Source of the DNA: Thermofilaceae archaeon
Lineage (GTDB): Archaea > Thermoproteota > Thermoprotei > Thermofilales > Thermofilaceae
Direction of reading: 5' to 3'
NCBI GenBank assembly: GCA_025057995.1
Contig: JANXEW010000001.1
Coordinates: forward strand, 248,001-312,000
DNA length: 64,000 bases
Shown here one piece after another: positions 36,373 through 44,759 of the stretch. Below the pieces are notes generated by a model. It was given only the letters and a program-made list of their open reading frames with translations. It ran no database searches and was not told the DNA's origin. Numbering within the stretch: position 1 is the first letter of the stretch; every line of letters starts with the position of its first letter. Both the position numbers and the translations under genes were made by a program.

Positions 36373-36630
36373 GCACAAAGATACAACTTAGAGTTAAAAA
36401 TAGGTTGCCAGACGAATGCTACAAGCCTTGAAATGAGCCTCACTCCTCTTCTCCACACGCGACCAAAGGCCGTAAGATTTTTCACTCCAAGCTGGGCGCT
36501 TGCACCCTGGACTACCGGCGAACGTAAACTCTCCCGCAGTTGAGCGAGAGACTGTGTAGAAGACCTAGGCTCCACATTCACATAGTAAACAGAAGAGCTC
36601 CATTTTCATTCGCACGACTAAGTTTTCCGT

Positions 36631-37698
36631 TTACTCCGTTACCCCCTTTACCGTAGTTTCTAAGATACTTTTATAGAAGCAAGAAGGCTGAAGTTCAGTG
36701 AACCCGCCTACCTCGAGAGCTAAGTGTAACCTGATGTCGAGGCAGAAGTGACATCGCGAGATGTAACCTTCCTCCCTTTCTTTGTAACCGTATCCACCGA
36801 CAGCCAGTTTGTAGAGGTCGCCTAAACTGTTCCGGAGGGCGGCTAAAACGGGCTTATCGTCCAAGTTCACCCCTTGCAACAGTTCTTTCAGCTTCCTCGC
36901 ATCGCCTAAGGATAAGCCAGCGCAGTAGCCTGGGATGTAATTGTAGTAGCAGTCAACGTGTACGTGCCAGGGTCGCGTCAACTCCTCAGCACATGATGTC
37001 TTGAAGAACTCCTTAGCTGGTTTAGTTTTGTACAGTTTCCTGAGCGTGTACACTAGTCTACCCATGGGAAGCAGTAGACTCGGGTCGAAACCCCTTAGGA
37101 AAAGGTAAGGGTCAACTCTAGCAGCCTTCTCCAAGTACTCCTCGAAGCGTAAAGTACCTCTTACGCTTAATTTGCGGAGTAGCGTTAGGTAGAGAGTGTG
37201 GTAGACGAGCACGTTCTGGGGGTTGAAGACTTCTACAGCCGCCGTAATCCCGTTTTCAACCCTCTCCAAGGGTATGTTCTCAATCAAGAAAGGGTTTACG
37301 CTAAGGAGGACGCCTTCGAGACCAGTCTCCCGTAGTTCATTAAACTTTTCGATTGCAATTTCCTCGCTCAAACACCAGAAACAGTTAGTCTCGACGAAGA
37401 CCGAAGGGTAGCCTAACCCCTCTGCTAAACGTACAGCCCTTTTGAGGAGAGGATAGTTCAGAAAGGGCTCTCCGCCAGTGAAATGTAATCCCTCGTTTAC
37501 GCCTACTCGACCTCTAGGAGAGCTTGGCACTATGGACGGCGCAAGCTCCTTGAGAACTTTAAGCAAGCCCGCTTCATCGATCCAGTCGTTAGGCATACGA
37601 GGTGAGCAGGCGTACATGCAATGTTTACACTCGCACGTACACCTGTAGGTTAAGAGTATGCCAGCGGACGCTGGAGGCTTCGGCCTTAAAGTATCCAT
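36631..37698 (-). CDS. Radical SAM protein with extra C-terminal cysteines
   Basis: A 355-residue radical SAM enzyme. The cluster motif CTCECKHC (CxxxCxxC) is at residues about 20-27, and the SAM-binding HFTGGEPFLN at 75-84. Further cysteines occur as SCAEELT, DCYYNYIPGYC, SRCHFC and PSCFY, which suggest an auxiliary Fe-S cluster of SPASM/Twitch type. The product is unknown; no small peptide substrate was found beside it. It follows the DMT transporter by 36 bp in the same direction, so the product may be exported by it. Confidence 0.88.
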   Translation of the reverse strand: MDTLRPKPPASAGILLTYRCTCECKHCMYACSPRMPNDWIDEAGLLKVLKELAPSIVPSSPRGRVGVNEGLHFTGGEPFLNYPLLKRAVRLAEGLGYPSVFVETNCFWCLSEEIAIEKFNELRETGLEGVLLSVNPFLIENIPLERVENGITAAVEVFNPQNVLVYHTLYLTLLRKLSVRGTLRFEEYLEKAARVDPYLFLRGFDPSLLLPMGRLVYTLRKLYKTKPAKEFFKTSCAEELTRPWHVHVDCYYNYIPGYCAGLSLGDARKLKELLQGVNLDDKPVLAALRNSLGDLYKLAVGGYGYKEREEGYISRCHFCLDIRLHLALEVGGFTELQPSCFYKSILETTVKGVTE

Positions 37699-37734
37699 CG
37701 GGTGCTTGAGGTTGAAACGCTAATAAACGCGTCT

Positions 37735-38595
37735 TCAGCTAGACCTTCTACCCTTCAGCGTACTAATGCTCATAGCTGACAAGATGGCCGCCGCTCCTAA
37801 CGCCTGAAGCTGGCTCATCGTCTCTCCTAAAGCTATGAACGAGAACACTGCCGCAAAGACCGGCTCCAACAGGTAGATGAAGGCGGCTTCAACGCTACTT
37901 ATCCACCTTTGACCGTATAGTTGAAGCGCGTTCGCGCCTATCGTGCAAGCCGTCGATAAGTAGACGAGAGAAGGTAGCGCCGTCTCCAACGCCTGGTAGT
38001 CAGGGAAGCCGACGAGGGGTATAAAGGCTGTCGCACCTACCGTAGTGAAAAGGCTCTCGAAGAATAGGAGGGACAAGAGGTCACCTTTAGCGAAACGGTC
38101 GACTACCATTATCTGTAGAGCCCAGCACACGGAGCCTGCTAAGACTATGACGTCCCCCAGCATTATCCTAAGCTCGCTACCGGTGAAGGACATCAAGTAG
38201 AGACCGATAAGCGCTAAGACGATGGCTGAAGCAAGCTGGGTCGACGCCTTCTCCCTCCCCAAGAAGGTTTCGAAAACGTAGACGAAGACTACGCTAAGAC
38301 CCGTCACGAAAGCAGCGTTGGACGCGCTCGTGTACTCCATGCCCCAGCCCTGCAGCGAAATGCCAGCCAAGTAGAGAAGGCCTAAGGCAAGGCCAGAGGC
38401 TACGTAAGATTTCAACTGCCGGAGCCTTGTTACGGCGACAGGTGCCAGTAGGAACGTCGAGATCGCAAACCGAAAGACTACATAGTGAAGGAAACCTATC
38501 TCTCTGACGACCACCTTTATAGCTGGGAAAGATGTTCCCCATACGGCTGTTAAAGCTACAAGCGCTGAAAAGCCGACGGCGCGCCTCGAGGTCAC
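37735..38595 (-). CDS. DMT-superfamily (EamA) transporter
   Basis: A 286-residue membrane protein with ten helices in two EamA repeats. It shows VALTAVWGTSFPAIKVVV in helix 1, ISLQGWGMEYTSASNAAFVTGL at the end of repeat 1 and WISSVEAAFIYLLEPVFAAVFS in repeat 2, the standard EamA marks. Probably exports an amino acid or small metabolite. The GTG start at 38595 has a TATA-like CTTTTAATAACG about 25 nt upstream. First gene of a pair with a radical SAM enzyme. Confidence 0.92.
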   Translation of the reverse strand: MTSRRAVGFSALVALTAVWGTSFPAIKVVVREIGFLHYVVFRFAISTFLLAPVAVTRLRQLKSYVASGLALGLLYLAGISLQGWGMEYTSASNAAFVTGLSVVFVYVFETFLGREKASTQLASAIVLALIGLYLMSFTGSELRIMLGDVIVLAGSVCWALQIMVVDRFAKGDLLSLLFFESLFTTVGATAFIPLVGFPDYQALETALPSLVYLSTACTIGANALQLYGQRWISSVEAAFIYLLEPVFAAVFSFIALGETMSQLQALGAAAILSAMSISTLKGRRSS

Positions 38596-38898
38596 CAGCC
38601 CCCGACATCGCTACGTTATTAAAAGCTCGTATCTAAAGTGGATGTCAGAGCCTAGGGGGAATTTGCATACGGGTTACGTGATACTATCCGATTACCACGC
38701 TAGCGGGAGTTTTTACGCGTCAAGCGCCCCCCGTGTCACGCGACCGTCTCGTTTACTAGAGTCCACTCGCCTGAGGCCCTTCAACCGGTCAATATGAGGC
38801 AACGTTTCGAAATATAGAAGTCCCAGAAAAACGGCGTATAAAGTCTATCCAGATGGTCTTCACAGTTTTTTATAGTTCCTCGTTCTCCTCCGGCATCG
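38596..38898. other. 303-bp divergent intergenic region
   Basis: Contains the DMT promoter (minus TATA 38614-38625) and the PHP promoter (plus TATA 38866-38874). No ORF or clear RNA structure was seen between them. Confidence 0.5.
38866..38874 (+). promoter_or_regulatory. TATA box of PHP gene
   Basis: TTTTTTATAG-type element centred about 29 nt before ATG 38899, consistent with a leaderless mRNA. Confidence 0.6.
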
Positions 38899-40275
38899 AT
38901 GCCTGAGTACGCTGTTAAGTTTAACGGTACACTTGGAGTAGAACTAGCCGGGGGCTTCGTCTACCTTCCTTTCAAAGTCCCCGAGTGGGCGAAAACTGTA
39001 GAGGTTCAGTACAGCTACCGTGGACTAGGGAAAGGTGAATGTATCCTGGACATCGGTATATTCGAACCGTGCTCCCTCGATCTTATCGACGCGATGGATG
39101 GTTTCAGGGGGTGGAGCGGGTCAAACAAGAAAAGCTTCTACGTATCTGAGGGTTCGGCAACACCCGGCTATCTACCCGGACCTTTGAAAACCGGCGTTTG
39201 GCACGTTGTACTCGGCTTGTATAAGGTCCCTCCAGAGGGGTGTTGGTACGAAGTTGAAGTCAAAGTAAGCGGCGAAGCACGTTACGTTCGTGAGCGGCGT
39301 TCAGCTGAGGTTACGTTTCCTCAAAAGCGGGGATGGGTGAAAGGCGACTTCCACGTCCATAGCATCCACAGCGATGGCAATTCCAACGTTGAGGAGATAG
39401 CTTTGGAGGCCAGCAGGGTAGGCTTAGATTTCGTCGCAGTGACAGACCATAACACTCATTCGCACATCATGGAACTCAACGGCCTCAACTGGATGTACGG
39501 GGAACTAGTGGTTGGAGGCGTAGAGGTTACTACCTACAAGGGGCATTTCAACGCATATAACGTCTCATCAACGCCTGAGTTCAGAATCCGAAGCGAGGGA
39601 GATTTACTTCGCGTCGTCGATAATTTGAGGAGGAAGGGGGCCCTTATTTCAGTCAACCACCCTAAGCCCTTGGGACCCGACTGGGAATGGGGGTCGATGA
39701 GCTTCGCCCACTTTATCGAAGTCTACCATTCACTGTGGGGTTTCAACAACTATATCTCGCTTAGAAAGTGGGACGAGGAGCTGTGTAAAGGGTACAAGCT
39801 AGGGCTTCTAGGCGGAAGCGACGCCCACAGCCTTAAGGCGGAGGGTTTGGTTGGTTTGGCTTCGCCTACGACTTGGGTCCTAGTGGACGAGTTGAGCGAG
39901 AGGGGACTACTCAAAGCTCTAATGGCTAGAAGGACTTTCGTCTCAAAGAGCCCCCAAGGACCCCGCTTAGAGCTCTACCTCCTGCGCGGTGAAGATAGTT
40001 GGAGTATAGGCGAGGAGGCTCCACCTGCGACTATGATGGTCGAAGCCTTCATTGAAGGAGGAAGAGGTACGACGGCTAGGCTAGTTTCCGATAGATGTGT
40101 AGAGCACGTGTGGAAGATCGAAAGAGATCCTTTCAGCGTTAAGCTTGAGATGGATTTACGCGACGTAAAGTTCCTCAGACTTGAAACTCTCGAAACGGCG
40201 GAAGATCCATGGGATCGGTATCACAGGGAGAACGATATATCTGCGATAAGCTCTCCCATCTACATCGGAGAGTAG
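38899..40275 (+). CDS. CehA/McbA-type PHP-domain metallohydrolase
   Basis: A 458-residue phosphoesterase-fold hydrolase. Residues 1-145 form a beta-rich domain with many aromatics. The PHP core starts at about 150, with metal ligands in GDFHVHSIHSDG (HxH), VAVTDHNTHSH, SVNHPKP and GGSDAHS. Members cleave phosphodiesters or carbamate/ester bonds; the natural substrate here is unknown. ATG start with a good TATA box. The gene stands alone, with a 530 bp gap downstream. Confidence 0.9.
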   Translation: MPEYAVKFNGTLGVELAGGFVYLPFKVPEWAKTVEVQYSYRGLGKGECILDIGIFEPCSLDLIDAMDGFRGWSGSNKKSFYVSEGSATPGYLPGPLKTGVWHVVLGLYKVPPEGCWYEVEVKVSGEARYVRERRSAEVTFPQKRGWVKGDFHVHSIHSDGNSNVEEIALEASRVGLDFVAVTDHNTHSHIMELNGLNWMYGELVVGGVEVTTYKGHFNAYNVSSTPEFRIRSEGDLLRVVDNLRRKGALISVNHPKPLGPDWEWGSMSFAHFIEVYHSLWGFNNYISLRKWDEELCKGYKLGLLGGSDAHSLKAEGLVGLASPTTWVLVDELSERGLLKALMARRTFVSKSPQGPRLELYLLRGEDSWSIGEEAPPATMMVEAFIEGGRGTTARLVSDRCVEHVWKIERDPFSVKLEMDLRDVKFLRLETLETAEDPWDRYHRENDISAISSPIYIGE

Positions 40276-40804
40276 CTTAGGGGATTCCCAACGCTTTCAC
40301 CGTTAAACCTCGCCTTTGTCGCAAGAAGGCGTTTCAGACGCCGATAAAGCCTAGGGAGAGCTTCAGCTCAAAAAAGTTCGAAGAAACTCCGGTTTGTCTT
40401 TGATATCCACGTCGGGACCTTAGACACATGTAGAAACCAAAGCTTCATTAGCGGAGTTGTCTGCCAGTGCCATGGTAAAAAGAACACAGGTTGAAGGCGT
40501 CGAAACCCACCTTTTTATACGCTCTGAGTGAATACCTTCTTTTTGTGTTTAACTTATCGATGAAAAGCTAGTTGAGGGCGGAAATCTCGTTCAAGTAGCA
40601 GAAAGGATATTCTCTACTTACCTCCTTTAAGGAAACCTTACACCCTTACTCACATGAGGAAGAGAAGCGTCTAATATATTGGGGTATTTTTCCCGGGGCG
40701 TTGCTACATAGACTCGAAAGAAAACCGCTTGAGCTTTAACTACTTTTACGGGGCAAAATCGTTCAACGCGTTTTCAACTTCGCACGCGATAGCCTGGTTT
40801 AGAG
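40276..40804. other. 529-bp gap with orphan promoter and hairpins
   Basis: No credible protein gene longer than 25 codons. GGCGT-ttcag-ACGCC at 40328-40342 could be a hairpin at the 3' end of the PHP transcript. A strong TATA-like CTTTTTATAC at 40511-40520 has no ORF at the proper distance; a hairpin follows at 40593-40619. Confidence 0.55.
40511..40640 (+). ncRNA. Candidate small RNA (TATA plus 10-bp hairpin)
   Basis: CTTTTTATAC at 40511-40520, preceded by a purine-rich CGAAA that could act as BRE, predicts a start near 40541. From there only an 8-codon ORF is possible. The predicted transcript contains AAGTAG-c-AGAA-AGGATA-TTCT-CTACTT (40593-40619), a 10-bp stem with one bulged C and a 6-nt loop. 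No box C/D or H/ACA signature was confirmed. It may be an unannotated small RNA or a dead promoter. Confidence 0.3.
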
Positions 40805-40808
40805 TCAA
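40746..40808 (-). CDS. Possible 20-codon ORF coupled to the 109-aa gene
   Basis: TTG at 40808 overlaps the TGA of the upstream gene as TTGA, the same junction used by spt4/DUF359 and by the SUOX-fold/membrane gene pair. The peptide would read TLNQAIACEVENALNDFAP after the start. It could be a micro-ORF, or the true C-terminus of the 109-aa protein reached by a frameshift. Too short to confirm. Confidence 0.25.
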   Translation of the reverse strand: MTLNQAIACEVENALNDFAP

Positions 40809-41134
40809 GGCTCCTTTATAGCAGCCTCCGCGTTTAACCAGAGGCTTTGAGCTTCAGCCAGCGCTTCGCTTTCATCTTTACCGCTCTCGATCAGTTGGTC
40901 TTCAGCGTATCCCGGCTTCCTCTCAGCTGGCTTCACTCTGACTAACTCGATTACACGCCTTGTAGGATGGATTGCCACCGATACGTAAGCTCTTACGATA
41001 GCTGCGACCGTCGCCTCCTGGAGAACTATTGTCTGGTCCTTCATCTCCAAGATGAGACGGAGGTGCTTGTGACCTACCGGGATGAAAGCGATCACGCGTT
41101 CTACGTCCTCATTCCTATAAACCCTAGTGCGCAC
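40805..41134 (-). CDS. Hypothetical protein, 109 aa
   Basis: Function not known. A soluble protein with a regular beta/alpha pattern: DVERVIAFIPVGHKHLRLILEM, then QTIVLQEATVAAIVRAYVSVAIHPTR, a charged RKPGYAEDQLIE segment and an acidic/alanine helix at the end. The residue pattern is that of a constrained protein, and I believe similar short proteins occur in other thermophilic Thermoproteota, though this is from memory. It sits alone between two long gene-poor stretches. Confidence 0.75.
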   Translation of the reverse strand: MRTRVYRNEDVERVIAFIPVGHKHLRLILEMKDQTIVLQEATVAAIVRAYVSVAIHPTRRVIELVRVKPAERKPGYAEDQLIESGKDESEALAEAQSLWLNAEAAIKEP

Positions 41135-42231
41135 GGGAAAGCTATAGATCCCCCGTTAAGTGTTTACTCTCTTATAAACGACCAATGTACTTACTGCGCT
41201 TTCTGAAACGCACAGTGGGAACGGCTTAGAATGTAGGATGCTCTCAAAGGGGTCTCTACCCTCGATTGGTTAAAGAGCTTCAACCCTACAGACAGTGCGG
41301 GATGCAGGCTTGATCCAACTCCTTCTAAGACCGCCGAATTTAGGGTGATGGCTTCGTGATTAACGTTCGTATGTCTCCGGAAGGTTGAAATGCGGTAGCC
41401 CTACTTAAACTAGCAGGCTGACTTGCAACGAAAAGCTGTCTACGATTGAGAGAACTCTCCTAAGACACTTCTCTACCTAGAGAGGCTCGACAATCGTTGC
41501 TGGAAAAAAGTAGGTTTCCTTTAAGGCTTAGACGTGAAGAAGTTTCGATAAGCTTTGGTAAGATCTCCGAAAATTTGAATAGCTTCCTGAAAAACGTTCA
41601 GTAAATAAAAAATGGAGCATAAACATCATCTTCCCCCTCTCCAGTACCTGTACGCTAATGTCAGTTTCGTCATCGTGTTTATCTTAGAACAGAAAGATTA
41701 TTCGAGTATTAAAGTTTAATAGCTAGATTCCTAACTTTAGTAATGTAGACCTTTCCAGGTACAAAGCGGGTTGATGCCACCTGTCTAGCAGTCGTAATGT
41801 CTCCTAATAAAATGTATGAGCGTCAGAGCTACATACAGGGCAAGAATAACCTCAGCCAGCGTAGAGTCGCCCTCAACGATATACTTTCACTTTTAATAAC
41901 TCACGCTAGAACTTTTACAAATTTAACTTTAAGAGTTTCTTCCTTCATTAGGTAAAAATCTTTTCTGATTATTGTAAGCTAACTTAACCCTTCATTTACG
42001 TCCAATATTCTCGGCATTTAGTACAGTAGCTCACACGCTTATAGAACGCCCTATATCCAACTCAACCTTTGATCGTACCCTTGTTTAGATGGTAGAGGCG
42101 TTTGAGAGTCGGGTAGAAGGCTTTCCCTCTTAACGGTAAAGCCTCCATCTTTTGCCTTTACTAACCATTTCCCAGTACTTTTCCGGAAATCTTTCAACAC
42201 TCTTTTCTCGTTAACTGCTTGATCAGCTCGG
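41135..42231. other. 1.1-kb gene-poor stretch
   Basis: No convincing gene. A 35-codon ATG ORF at 41612-41719 (plus strand) and protein-like fragments on the minus strand around 41795-41895 (for example STLAEVILALYVALTLIHFI) may be scraps of decayed genes. A possible three-way-junction RNA lies at 41425-41500. The 80-aa minus ORF 42051-42293 mostly overlaps the end of the next gene and this gap and is not accepted. Confidence 0.5.
41425..41500 (+). ncRNA. Candidate structured RNA (closing stem plus two hairpins)
   Basis: ACGATTG (41442-41448) pairs with CAATCGT (41491-41497); inside are GAGA-gaac-TCTC (41448-41459, sharing one base with the outer stem) and TCTCT-acct-AGAGA (41470-41483). An alternative outer pairing GCAACGA/TCGTTGC (41425-41431 with 41494-41500) competes. 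A TATA-like TACTTAAAC at 41402-41410 would start a plus-strand transcript near 41432, and pyrimidine runs follow at 41514-41522. Strand and existence are unproven. Confidence 0.3.
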
Positions 42232-42738
42232 CTACCTACTCCTTTTTTGACTCTCCCCTTCAGCGTCAACAGTGTCGGTAGTTTTCTTGTCATCTTCTGC
42301 TAACTTTCTCAACTCTTCTGGACTTAGGAATGCGAGCTTAATGGGAGGAAACTCGCTTCTCCGGTGCAACAACCTAAAATGGGTTAGAATAACTAGCGCG
42401 GCTCTTTCAATAGAGTCTTCTACCCCCTCATACATAGGCCTTCCTTCAGGAAACTCGCAGCTTGAAAACCTGTCTAAAAAACTCGATGTCCAGACCATCT
42501 CTTTGGAATCCCATCTGAGGAGCATCATATCGTCATCGTAGTGTTGAGATGGGTGAAATATAGCGTAAGTAATGTCCCCTTTCTCATAGTAACCAATCCG
42601 ATAGCAATCCTCAAACATGTCCGGGAACTTATCCACATTGTAGATACTGTAATGGTATTTTTCAGTTATGTTTTTAACAATACGTTTTCTCTCCTCGGGA
42701 GTACAAGTCTTCAAAAAGTTAATTAACTTATTATCCAT
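42232..42738 (-). CDS. Hypothetical protein, 168 aa, AT-rich surroundings
   Basis: Not recognised. A soluble acidic protein, with NKLINFLKTCTPEERKRIV as a helical start, a beta-rich middle (YRIGYYEKGDITYAIFHP), IERAALVILTHFRLLHRR as a long helix and a highly charged tail. The ATG at 42738 is chosen because a TATA-like TTTATATG lies about 32 nt upstream; the track start is 10 codons earlier. Upstream sequence is very AT-rich, so it may be an acquired gene. Confidence 0.65.
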   Translation of the reverse strand: MDNKLINFLKTCTPEERKRIVKNITEKYHYSIYNVDKFPDMFEDCYRIGYYEKGDITYAIFHPSQHYDDDMMLLRWDSKEMVWTSSFLDRFSSCEFPEGRPMYEGVEDSIERAALVILTHFRLLHRRSEFPPIKLAFLSPEELRKLAEDDKKTTDTVDAEGESQKRSR

Positions 42739-43322
42739 ACTTCCCCCAATACTTCTTGCAAATATCATATAAATCTTACCTTAAGGAGGTCTGATGTATT
42801 TCTTACAAATTTAGATAATATATTTAATAATAAAAATAAAGTTGATTTTAGCTTAAGGTTCTCTATAAAGCCGTTAAGTTAAAGCCTGTCAGCCAAGCTT
42901 AAAAGTAATCTTAATCATCTTTATCGGAAGTTAGTACATGAATGTTTATTTAAAAAATTATTCTGACGAAGCATAAATCCTTGCTTGCATTAAAGTAACA
43001 AACTCTCTAACGTACACGCAACTGTGCTCTAGGGAAGAGACTGTTTGCGTGACCCTACGCTAGGGAAAATATGTGTCGATTCTTAAAGGAGCCATGAAGA
43101 TTTTTTGTTTGATGAAGTTGCAGTCCGCAGCCATCAGGTTTTTATCACACTTTTACTAAGCGTTGAGAAAAACCTTGGTGTCTCCACCTAAAGTAGAGTG
43201 ATGTAGGAGTTGTAGCGATGCTGATATGCTGGTTTCGAACTGAGTTTTAGGAATCGTGCTGTGGGAGCGGGTGCCTTTAATGCACGGAAGGAAAGATTAA
43301 ACGGGCGAGGTAGACTGGGGGC
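42739..43322. other. 584-bp AT-rich gap
   Basis: Very AT-rich from 42780 to 42980, with no ORF above 40 codons in either strand. It contains the promoter of the 168-aa gene on the left and that of the SUOX-fold gene on the right (plus TATA-like GATTAAACG at 43295-43303). Nothing else recognised. Confidence 0.5.
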
Positions 43323-44132
43323 ATGATGAAGCTAACGATGAAACGTGTCGTACCCCTCATTTTGGTCGCCGCCCTAGTTGTCGTCGCAGCTCTAGCGTAT
43401 TTCCAGTTGCGGAGAGGAGAAGTTGAATGGACTGTTGAAGTGGTAGTCGGAGAATCTAGGAGGGTTTTCTCTCTCAAGGAGCTTAGGGAGTCGTCGATTG
43501 AAGTAGAGGTGAGCGATATAGGGAAGCTTCGTTGTGCTCCTTTATCTAAACTAGTCGCAGGGTGTGGTATAGACTTCAACAAGACTCTCTTACACCGGTG
43601 GACGGCAGTCGGCGCTGACGGTTACTCGAGGAGTGTTGATGAAGCTTACTTGTACATGCCGGGAGCTTACCTATGCTTAGCTAGTGAAGCCAACCCAGAC
43701 TGGGGTCCTGTAAGACTTGTGGTTGAAGGTTTAAGTAGCAAGTACTGGGTGAAGCAATTGGTTCGCGTGACCTTCGAGACGGGACCTTGGGTCCTCAACT
43801 TTAAGGTAGACGGGGAAACAAGAAAAGTCTTCAACCTTGCAGAGCTTGAAAGCTTGGCGGTTAACGTCGAGGGTCTCGGCAGAAGTGTCCCTCTCTCAAG
43901 CCTTCTTAGTGCGACCGGGTTGAGCAAAGAAGATGTCGAAGTGTTAGAGTTTATTGGAGTCGATGGGTATAGAAGCGTGTTCCACGGTAGTAACGTGACT
44001 AGAGCCTTCGTGCTCTTAATCGATCCTCAGGATTGGAGTAGACACGGCCCACTTCGTAGCGCTGTTTTAGGCGCTCCCAAGGGTACATGGGTCCGACACT
44101 TGGTTGCAGTGGAGGTGGTGACGAGAAGTTGA
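43323..44132 (+). CDS. Membrane-anchored tandem SUOX-fold (molybdopterin-domain-like) protein
   Basis: A 269-residue extracytoplasmic protein. Residues 8-28 are one hydrophobic helix (VVPLILVAALVVVAALAYF), an uncleaved anchor or signal peptide. Two repeats follow, each resembling a minimal sulfite-oxidase-fold domain: VEVVVGESRRVFSLKEL ... VGADGYSRSVDEA ... WGPVRLVV, then KVDGETRKVFNLAEL ... IGVDGYRSVF ... HGPLRSAVLG. Full Mo-cofactor binding is unlikely at this size. It opens a four-gene group with a membrane protein, a ferredoxin and AOR. ATG start with a TATA box at 25 nt. Confidence 0.75.
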   Translation: MMKLTMKRVVPLILVAALVVVAALAYFQLRRGEVEWTVEVVVGESRRVFSLKELRESSIEVEVSDIGKLRCAPLSKLVAGCGIDFNKTLLHRWTAVGADGYSRSVDEAYLYMPGAYLCLASEANPDWGPVRLVVEGLSSKYWVKQLVRVTFETGPWVLNFKVDGETRKVFNLAELESLAVNVEGLGRSVPLSSLLSATGLSKEDVEVLEFIGVDGYRSVFHGSNVTRAFVLLIDPQDWSRHGPLRSAVLGAPKGTWVRHLVAVEVVTRS

Positions 44133-44686
44133 AGAAAACGGTGATGGAGGTCGCGGTGCTCTCAATCCTAGCTGCGATACCTACAGCTCTAGGTTATGTC
44201 CTCGGCCCCTTGAGTAGAGCTTTTAGCGCTGTCTCCGGAGCTTTAGGGGTTCCAATCGCCCCCAGGTTGGGTTTTATTCCATTGGTCACATCTACGGTCT
44301 TAGCTCGAGCTTATTTAGGGAGGGGGGCGGCGGTCAAAGAGGGTGCGCTGCTAGCTTTGCTTGGAATGCTTTTTCACCCCCGCGACTTGAGTTTAAGGCT
44401 TCCTCGAAACTTCATGTTAGGCGTTGGCGTCGAGCTCGCCATGCTGGGCGCTGGCAGCATAGACAAAGCTTACTGTGTAGTCGCTGGAGTAGCCGGCGGT
44501 CTTCTAAGCTATACGCCATACCTGCTTTTCACTCCCTGGGGCGCTCCTAGCGCGGCTCTCTACCTAACTATCCTCCTTTCTTCAGCGAACTGGCTTTTAT
44601 CTTGCGCTATAGGGGGCTACATTGCGGCTGTCGTGTTAGAGAGAGTCAGCAAGCTGCATTTAAACGCCCGCCTCCCCATCCGCTAA
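44129..44686 (+). CDS. Polytopic membrane protein resembling an ECF S component
   Basis: A 185-residue protein with five to six hydrophobic helices, the size and helix number of ECF transporter substrate-binding (S) components (VMEVAVLSILAAIPTALGYV, LGFIPLVTSTVLARAYLG, EGALLALLGMLFHP). No energising ECF ATPases are nearby. TTG 44129 overlaps the upstream stop (TTGA); ATG 44144 is an alternative. The track start lies inside the previous gene. Its tight coupling to the SUOX-fold protein suggests the pair forms one membrane unit, perhaps for a cofactor precursor or metal; this is inference. Confidence 0.65.
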   Translation: MKKTVMEVAVLSILAAIPTALGYVLGPLSRAFSAVSGALGVPIAPRLGFIPLVTSTVLARAYLGRGAAVKEGALLALLGMLFHPRDLSLRLPRNFMLGVGVELAMLGAGSIDKAYCVVAGVAGGLLSYTPYLLFTPWGAPSAALYLTILLSSANWLLSCAIGGYIAAVVLERVSKLHLNARLPIR

Positions 44687-44730
44687 GATCCTGAGAAAAA
44701 CGATTTTTCTCTTCAAGTAAATAGAACGGG

Positions 44731-44738
44731 TTTAAATA
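44731..44738 (+). promoter_or_regulatory. TATA box of ferredoxin-AOR operon
   Basis: TTTAAATA is centred about 25 nt before GTG 44760 but only 10 nt before the TTG used in the ORF track, so it selects GTG 44760. Confidence 0.6.
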
Positions 44739-44759
44739 ATAATATTGAATGTTTATACT

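Noticed and set aside
36357-36581. 74-aa minus ORF upstream of the RraA-like gene
   Set aside because: Overlaps the promoter and start of the RraA-like gene and resembles random coding.
42051-42293. 80-aa minus ORF next to the 168-aa hypothetical
   Set aside because: Overlaps the end of the better-supported 168-aa gene in another frame and has low-complexity, basic, start-poor sequence; no promoter spacing.
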